Source: Actinomadura terrae (lineage in GTDB: Bacteria; Actinomycetota; Actinomycetes; Streptosporangiales; Streptosporangiaceae). Taken from it: DNA of 64,000 nucleotides. The notes beneath the pieces are model-generated. The model ran no database searches, was not told where the DNA came from, and saw only the letters and a program-made list of their open reading frames with translations. Positions 60,754 to 64,000 of the stretch are shown here, in pieces. Positions within the stretch are counted from its first letter, which is position 1; every line of letters begins with the position of its first letter. The stretch spans positions 744,001-808,000 of the forward strand of contig NZ_JAICDG010000002.1 of NCBI RefSeq assembly GCF_022751215.1, given 5' to 3'. The translations under genes and the position numbers were made by a program.

Positions 60754-61436
60754 CCGCCCCGGTCGGTGCGCGCGTGCGGGCGCTCGTAGTCGACGACAAC
60801 CCGGTGGTCCGCGCGGGCCTCGCGACGCTCCTGCGGGCCGGGGACGTCGACGTGGTCGGCGAGGCCGTGGACGGCGCGCACGCGCTGGAGGAGGCCGAGC
60901 GGCTGCGTCCCGACATCGTCCTGCTGGACGTGCGGATGCCCGGCGTGGACGGCGTCACCGCCGCCGGGCCGCTCAGCGCCCTGGCGAAGGTGCTCATGCT
61001 GTCCTACGACACCGACTCCGACGTGATCGGCCAGGCCATCCGCAACGGCGCGACGGGCTACCTCGTGCACGGCGCGTTCAGTGTGGACGAGCTGCTCAAC
61101 GCCGTCCACGACACCGTCGCGGGCCGCTCCTCGCCCCTCTCGCCCCCGGCCTCCCGCGCCGTGGTGGAGGCGCTGCGCGGCGGCGAGATCCCCCCGCCTC
61201 CGCCACAACCCGCGCCGCCCCCGCCGCCCGTTCCCGTCGTCGACAACTGCGGGCTGTCGCCGCGCGAGGCCGAGGTGATGGACCTGATCGCCCAGGGCCA
61301 CTCCAACGGCGAGATCGCCGCGCGGCTCGTCGTGTCCGAGTACACGGTCAAGAACCACGTGAACCGCATCTTCGCCAAGCTCGGCGTCCGCACCCGGGGC
61401 GCCGCGATGGCCCGCTGGCTCGGCACCGCGCGCTGA
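60750..61436 (+). CDS. NarL/FixJ family response regulator with His in place of the conserved Lys
   Basis: A 228-residue regulator starting at GTG 60750. The receiver has Asp15/Asp16, the phosphorylation site Asp60 in IVLLDVRMPG and the switch Ser85. The invariant lysine of the last strand is replaced by His107 (GYLVHGAF). A proline-rich linker (PPPPPQPAPPPPP, about 150-163) joins a LuxR-type DNA-binding domain: LSPREAEVMDLIAQGHSNGEIA and VSEYTVKNHVNRIFAKLGV. It is the cognate partner of the overlapping kinase. Targets are unknown; the A/T-rich promoter before the VWA gene is a candidate. Confidence 0.9.
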   Translation: MTAPVGARVRALVVDDNPVVRAGLATLLRAGDVDVVGEAVDGAHALEEAERLRPDIVLLDVRMPGVDGVTAAGPLSALAKVLMLSYDTDSDVIGQAIRNGATGYLVHGAFSVDELLNAVHDTVAGRSSPLSPPASRAVVEALRGGEIPPPPPQPAPPPPPVPVVDNCGLSPREAEVMDLIAQGHSNGEIAARLVVSEYTVKNHVNRIFAKLGVRTRGAAMARWLGTAR

Positions 61437-61563
61437 ACGCCGACCACCCCCTACCCCGCACGGTACGACATGACAAGCTCACGGTATGTAGTTGTTACCT
61501 CGGAAATCGACCGGTAACGGCGACACGTGCGGCGGGGTGGTGGCGGACGCGCCGGAGGGGAGG

Positions 61564-61569
61564 TACCGT
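61564..61569 (+). promoter_or_regulatory. -10 hexamer of probable leaderless promoter (DUF3499 gene)
   Basis: TACCGT, 8 bases before GTG 61578, with no ribosome-binding site in between. Confidence 0.5.
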
Positions 61570-61577
61570 CGGCCATC

Positions 61578-61955
61578 GTGAGCCCCGTCCGCACTTGCTC
61601 CCGCACCGCCTGCAAGGCGCCAGCAGTCTTCACGCTCACGTACGTCTACCGCGACTCCACCGCGGTCCTGGGGCCGCTCGCCACGTACGCCGAGCCCCAC
61701 TGCTACGACCTGTGCGCCGAGCATTCCGAGCGGCTCACCGCCCCGATGGGGTGGGAGCTGGTGCGGCTCCCCGTCGAGGAGGAGACCGAGCCCAGCGCCG
61801 ACGACCTGGAGGCCCTCGCCGACGCCGTCCGCGAGGCCGCCAGGCCCGCCCCCGCCCCGGGCCAGGAGCCCGTCGGCCAGGGGACCGAGGTCGGCCGCCG
61901 CGGGCACCTGCGGGTGCTGCGCTCCGAGCCCGCGGGCACGCAGCCCCAGGAGTGA
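61578..61955 (+). CDS. DUF3499 family protein (Rv3258c-like), zinc-ribbon-like
   Basis: A 125-residue cytosolic protein from GTG 61578. The conserved part is residues 1-70: CSRTACKAPAVFTLTYVYRDS, TYAEPHCYDLCAEHSERL and PMGWELVRLP. The paired cysteines (CSRTAC and HCYDLC) and the histidine of AEH could hold a zinc ion. The C-terminal half is Pro/Glu-rich and probably disordered. The family is confined to actinobacteria and nearly always precedes the phosphomannomutase gene, as here. No biochemical function is known. Confidence 0.88.
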   Translation: MSPVRTCSRTACKAPAVFTLTYVYRDSTAVLGPLATYAEPHCYDLCAEHSERLTAPMGWELVRLPVEEETEPSADDLEALADAVREAARPAPAPGQEPVGQGTEVGRRGHLRVLRSEPAGTQPQE

Positions 61956-62060
61956 GACCCCAAGCCGGAGACCGGGCCGGAGGCGGGGCCGGTCGCGCCC
62001 TCGGTTCCCGGTAGGCTCGGGAAGATCCCCCTCGCGACAACACTCGGACAGGGAGCAGGA

Positions 62061-63416
62061 GTGGGCGACCTCGCCAAGATCTTCAAGGCGTATGACATCC
62101 GGGGCGTCGTACCCGACGAACTGGACGCCGAGACCGCCGAGGCGATCGGCGCGGCCTTCGTCCGCGTGACGAGCGCGGCCGCGGTCGTCACCGCCCACGA
62201 CATGCGGGCCTCCTCGGTGCCGCTCGCCGAGGCGTTCGCGCGCGGCGCGACGTCCCAGGGCGCGGACGTGGTCGAGGCCGGGCTCGGCTCCACCGACCTC
62301 CTCTACTACGCCAGCGGCAGCCTCGAACTGCCCGGCGCGATGTTCACCGCGAGCCACAACCCGGCCAGGTACAACGGGCTGAAGCTGTGCCGCTCCGGCG
62401 CGCGCCCGGTCGGCCGCGACACCGGCCTCACCGAGATCCGCGAGCTGGTGGAGAAGGGCGTGCCCGCGCACGACGGCCCCGCCGGGTCCGTGACGCGCCG
62501 CGACCTGCTCCAGGGCTACGCCGACCACCTCAAGACCCTCGTCGACCTGTCGGCGATCCGCCCGCTCAAGGTCGTCGTGGACGCGGGCAACGGCATGGGC
62601 GGGCATACCGTCCCGTCGGTGTTCGCGGGCCTGCCGATCGACCTCGTGCCGCTCTACTTCGAGCTGGACGGCACCTTCCCCAACCACGAGGCCAACCCGA
62701 TCGAGCCGGAGAACCTCCGCGACCTGCAAGCGAAGGTCCGGGAGACCGGCGCCGACCTCGGGCTCGCCTTCGACGGCGACGCCGACCGCTGCTTCGTCGT
62801 GGACGAGCGCGGCGAGATCGTCTCGCCGTCCGCGATCACGGCGCTGGTCGCGACCCGGGAGCTGGCCAAGCACCCTGGCTCCTCGATCGTGCACAACCTG
62901 ATCACCTCCAAGGCCGTGCCCGAGATCGTCGCCGAGAGCGGCGGCACCCCCGTCCGGACGCGGGTCGGCCACTCCTTCATCAAGCAGACGATGGCCGAGA
63001 CCGGCGCGGTGTTCGGCGGCGAGCACTCCGCGCACTTCTACTTCCGCGACTTCTGGTTCGCCGACTCCGGCATGCTCGCGGCGCTGCACGTGCTCGCCGC
63101 GCTCGGCGGGCAGGACGGGCCGCTGTCGGAGCTGCTCGGCGAGTACACCCGCTACGCCGCGTCCGGCGAGATCAACAGCGAGGTCTCCGACCAGGCGGCC
63201 GCCACCGGCCGCGTGCGGGCCGCGTTCGCGGCGCGACCGGGAGTTACCATCGACGAACTCGACGGCCTCACCGTCGCGGACGAGTCCGCGGGCTGGTGGT
63301 TCAACCTCCGCCCGTCCAACACCGAGCCGCTGCTCCGGCTGAACGCCGAGGCCGCCGACGACCGGGCCGTGACGGCCATCCGCGACGAGGTGCTGGCCAT
63401 CGTGAGGGAGAAGTGA
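62061..63416 (+). CDS. manB: Phosphomannomutase/phosphoglucomutase
   Basis: A 451-residue four-domain mutase of normal length. GTG 62061 is preceded by GGGAGCAGGA. The active-site phosphoserine lies in [15 protein letters not shown] near residue 97, the Mg2+ loop is [14 protein letters not shown] near 240, the sugar-binding loop [10 protein letters not shown] near 320, and the phosphate-binding loop [11 protein letters not shown] near 423. It converts mannose 6-phosphate to mannose 1-phosphate and probably glucose phosphates as well. That feeds the GDP-mannose pyrophosphorylase at 42157. It is followed closely by a Trm112-like gene and a SIS-domain isomerase gene, as in the Rv3257c-Rv3256c region. 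Confidence 0.92.
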   Translation: MGDLAKIFKAYDIRGVVPDELDAETAEAIGAAFVRVTSAAAVVTAHDMRASSVPLAEAFARGATSQGADVVEAGLGSTDLLYYASGSLELPGAMFTASHNPARYNGLKLCRSGARPVGRDTGLTEIRELVEKGVPAHDGPAGSVTRRDLLQGYADHLKTLVDLSAIRPLKVVVDAGNGMGGHTVPSVFAGLPIDLVPLYFELDGTFPNHEANPIEPENLRDLQAKVRETGADLGLAFDGDADRCFVVDERGEIVSPSAITALVATRELAKHPGSSIVHNLITSKAVPEIVAESGGTPVRTRVGHSFIKQTMAETGAVFGGEHSAHFYFRDFWFADSGMLAALHVLAALGGQDGPLSELLGEYTRYAASGEINSEVSDQAAATGRVRAAFAARPGVTIDELDGLTVADESAGWWFNLRPSNTEPLLRLNAEAADDRAVTAIRDEVLAIVREK

Positions 63417-63424
63417 CGCCGCAC

Positions 63425-63607
63425 ATGAGCATGAAGATCGACTCCTGGCTGCTGGAGATCCTCGCCTGCCCGAACTGCGGCGGCGGTCTGCGCGCCGACG
63501 AGCCGGCGGACGAGCTGGTGTGCACCGGCTCCTGCGGCTACGCCTACCCGGTCCGCGACGACATCCCCGTCCTCCTCGTCGACGAGGCGCGGACGCCCGC
63601 CCCGTGA
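63425..63607 (+). CDS. Trm112 family small zinc-binding protein
   Basis: A 60-residue protein from ATG 63425 (an in-frame GTG at 63413 lies closer to GAGGGAG and may be used). It contains [14 protein letters not shown] and [21 protein letters not shown], the Trm112/YcaR pattern of two cysteine pairs for zinc followed by the DIPVLL strand. Eukaryotic and archaeal Trm112 activate methyltransferases; the bacterial role is not settled. It lies 8 bases after manB and its stop overlaps the GTG of the next gene, so the three form one operon. Confidence 0.88.
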   Translation: MSMKIDSWLLEILACPNCGGGLRADEPADELVCTGSCGYAYPVRDDIPVLLVDEARTPAP

Positions 63608-64000
63608 GCCCGGCCCGGCTGGAGGGGGCCGAGGAGATCGAGGCCGCCGACCCCGGCGGGATGCTGCGGCAGGTGGCCTCCTCGGCCGCGCAGGTCAGGG
63701 AGGCGCGCCGCGCGGCGGCGGAGGCGGGCGTCGACGGCCTCGCCGAGGACGGCCGCCCCCGCGCGATCGTCGTCGCCGGCATGGGCGGCTCGGGCATCTC
63801 CGGGGACGTGCTGGCCGCCGTGTGCGGCATCGGCTGCCCCGTCCCGATGACGACCGTGCGCGGCTACCGGCTGCCCGGCTGGGTGGGCGCCGCCGACCTC
63901 GTCATCGCCGTGTCGTGCTCGGGCGCCACCGAGGAGACGCTCGCGCTCGCCGCCGAGGCCGCCCGGCGCGGCTGCCGGCTGCTGTTCGTCGGCGCCTCGG
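63604..64000 (+). CDS. SIS-domain phosphosugar isomerase (phosphoglucose/phosphomannose isomerase-like), 3'-truncated
   Basis: The first 132 residues are visible from GTG 63604, which overlaps the Trm112 stop (GTGA); the gene runs off the window. After a helical start ([19 protein letters not shown]), the SIS domain shows [20 protein letters not shown], then [26 protein letters not shown], the phosphosugar-binding serine loops. It matches the Rv3256c-like proteins and bifunctional glucose/mannose 6-phosphate isomerases encoded next to manB. It would supply mannose 6-phosphate from fructose 6-phosphate. Activity cannot be judged without the C-terminus. Confidence 0.85.
   Translation, partial: MSPARLEGAEEIEAADPGGMLRQVASSAAQVREARRAAAEAGVDGLAEDGRPRAIVVAGMGGSGISGDVLAAVCGIGCPVPMTTVRGYRLPGWVGAADLVIAVSCSGATEETLALAAEAARRGCRLLFVGAS

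Overview
The window is about 64 kb of very GC-rich actinobacterial DNA with dense, short-spaced genes and many GTG starts. Gene content points to a filamentous actinomycete, probably near Actinomadura/Thermomonosporaceae: a WhiB-family regulator, coenzyme F420 genes (fbiA, fbiB, fbiC), a TIGR03089 protein, DUF3499 and DUF5719 proteins and a HelD/HelR-type RNA polymerase factor. The genus is an inference; no rRNA gene is present. No tRNA, rRNA, CRISPR array, insertion sequence or prophage was seen.

Layout. 0-3.5 kb: a nucleotidyltransferase (cut by the window edge), a glycerol-1-phosphate-dehydrogenase-like enzyme, a CDP-alcohol phosphotransferase and a family 2 glycosyltransferase in one tight operon, probably making and using an activated polyol phosphate. 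3.5-10.4 kb: a TetR repressor, a HelR-like helicase, a START-like protein, an HD hydrolase and a membrane-anchored beta-propeller protein. 10.4-43.2 kb: a large surface-polysaccharide region with about a dozen glycosyltransferases, wecB and wecC (UDP-ManNAcA supply), two fusions of a family 2 glycosyltransferase to a TagF-like glycerophosphotransferase, two acyltransferases, an LCP-type ligase, two polytopic GT-C-like enzymes, a polyprenyl-phosphate glycosyltransferase, a flippase-like protein, a methyltransferase and a GDP-mannose pyrophosphorylase. Together they look like the pathway for a teichoic/teichuronic-type wall glycopolymer: sugars are activated, assembled and decorated, then ligated to peptidoglycan by the LCP enzyme. 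No ABC exporter (TagGH) or initiating TagO/TagA is in the window.

43.2-64 kb: a block whose order recalls the Mycobacterium tuberculosis interval Rv3256c-Rv3267 (from memory): LCP protein, manC-like gene, fbiA/fbiB, whiB2-type whiB, a zincin-like protein, DUF3499, phosphomannomutase and a SIS-domain sugar isomerase. Here it also carries fbiC, a LysR regulator, a DNA glycosylase, a giant membrane glycosyltransferase with a DUF5719 protein, and an inserted three-gene signalling unit (secreted binding/VWA protein, histidine kinase, response regulator).

Most notable: a 31-bp palindromic element occurs twice with a compensatory base-pair change, once between genes and once in frame inside a glycosyltransferase; nine genes have a -10-like hexamer exactly 6 or 8 bases before the start codon, which suggests leaderless transcripts; several enzymes carry altered active-site motifs (CDP-alcohol transferase Asp to His, zincin without HExxH, response regulator Lys to His, glycosyltransferase DxD changed to DGGD).
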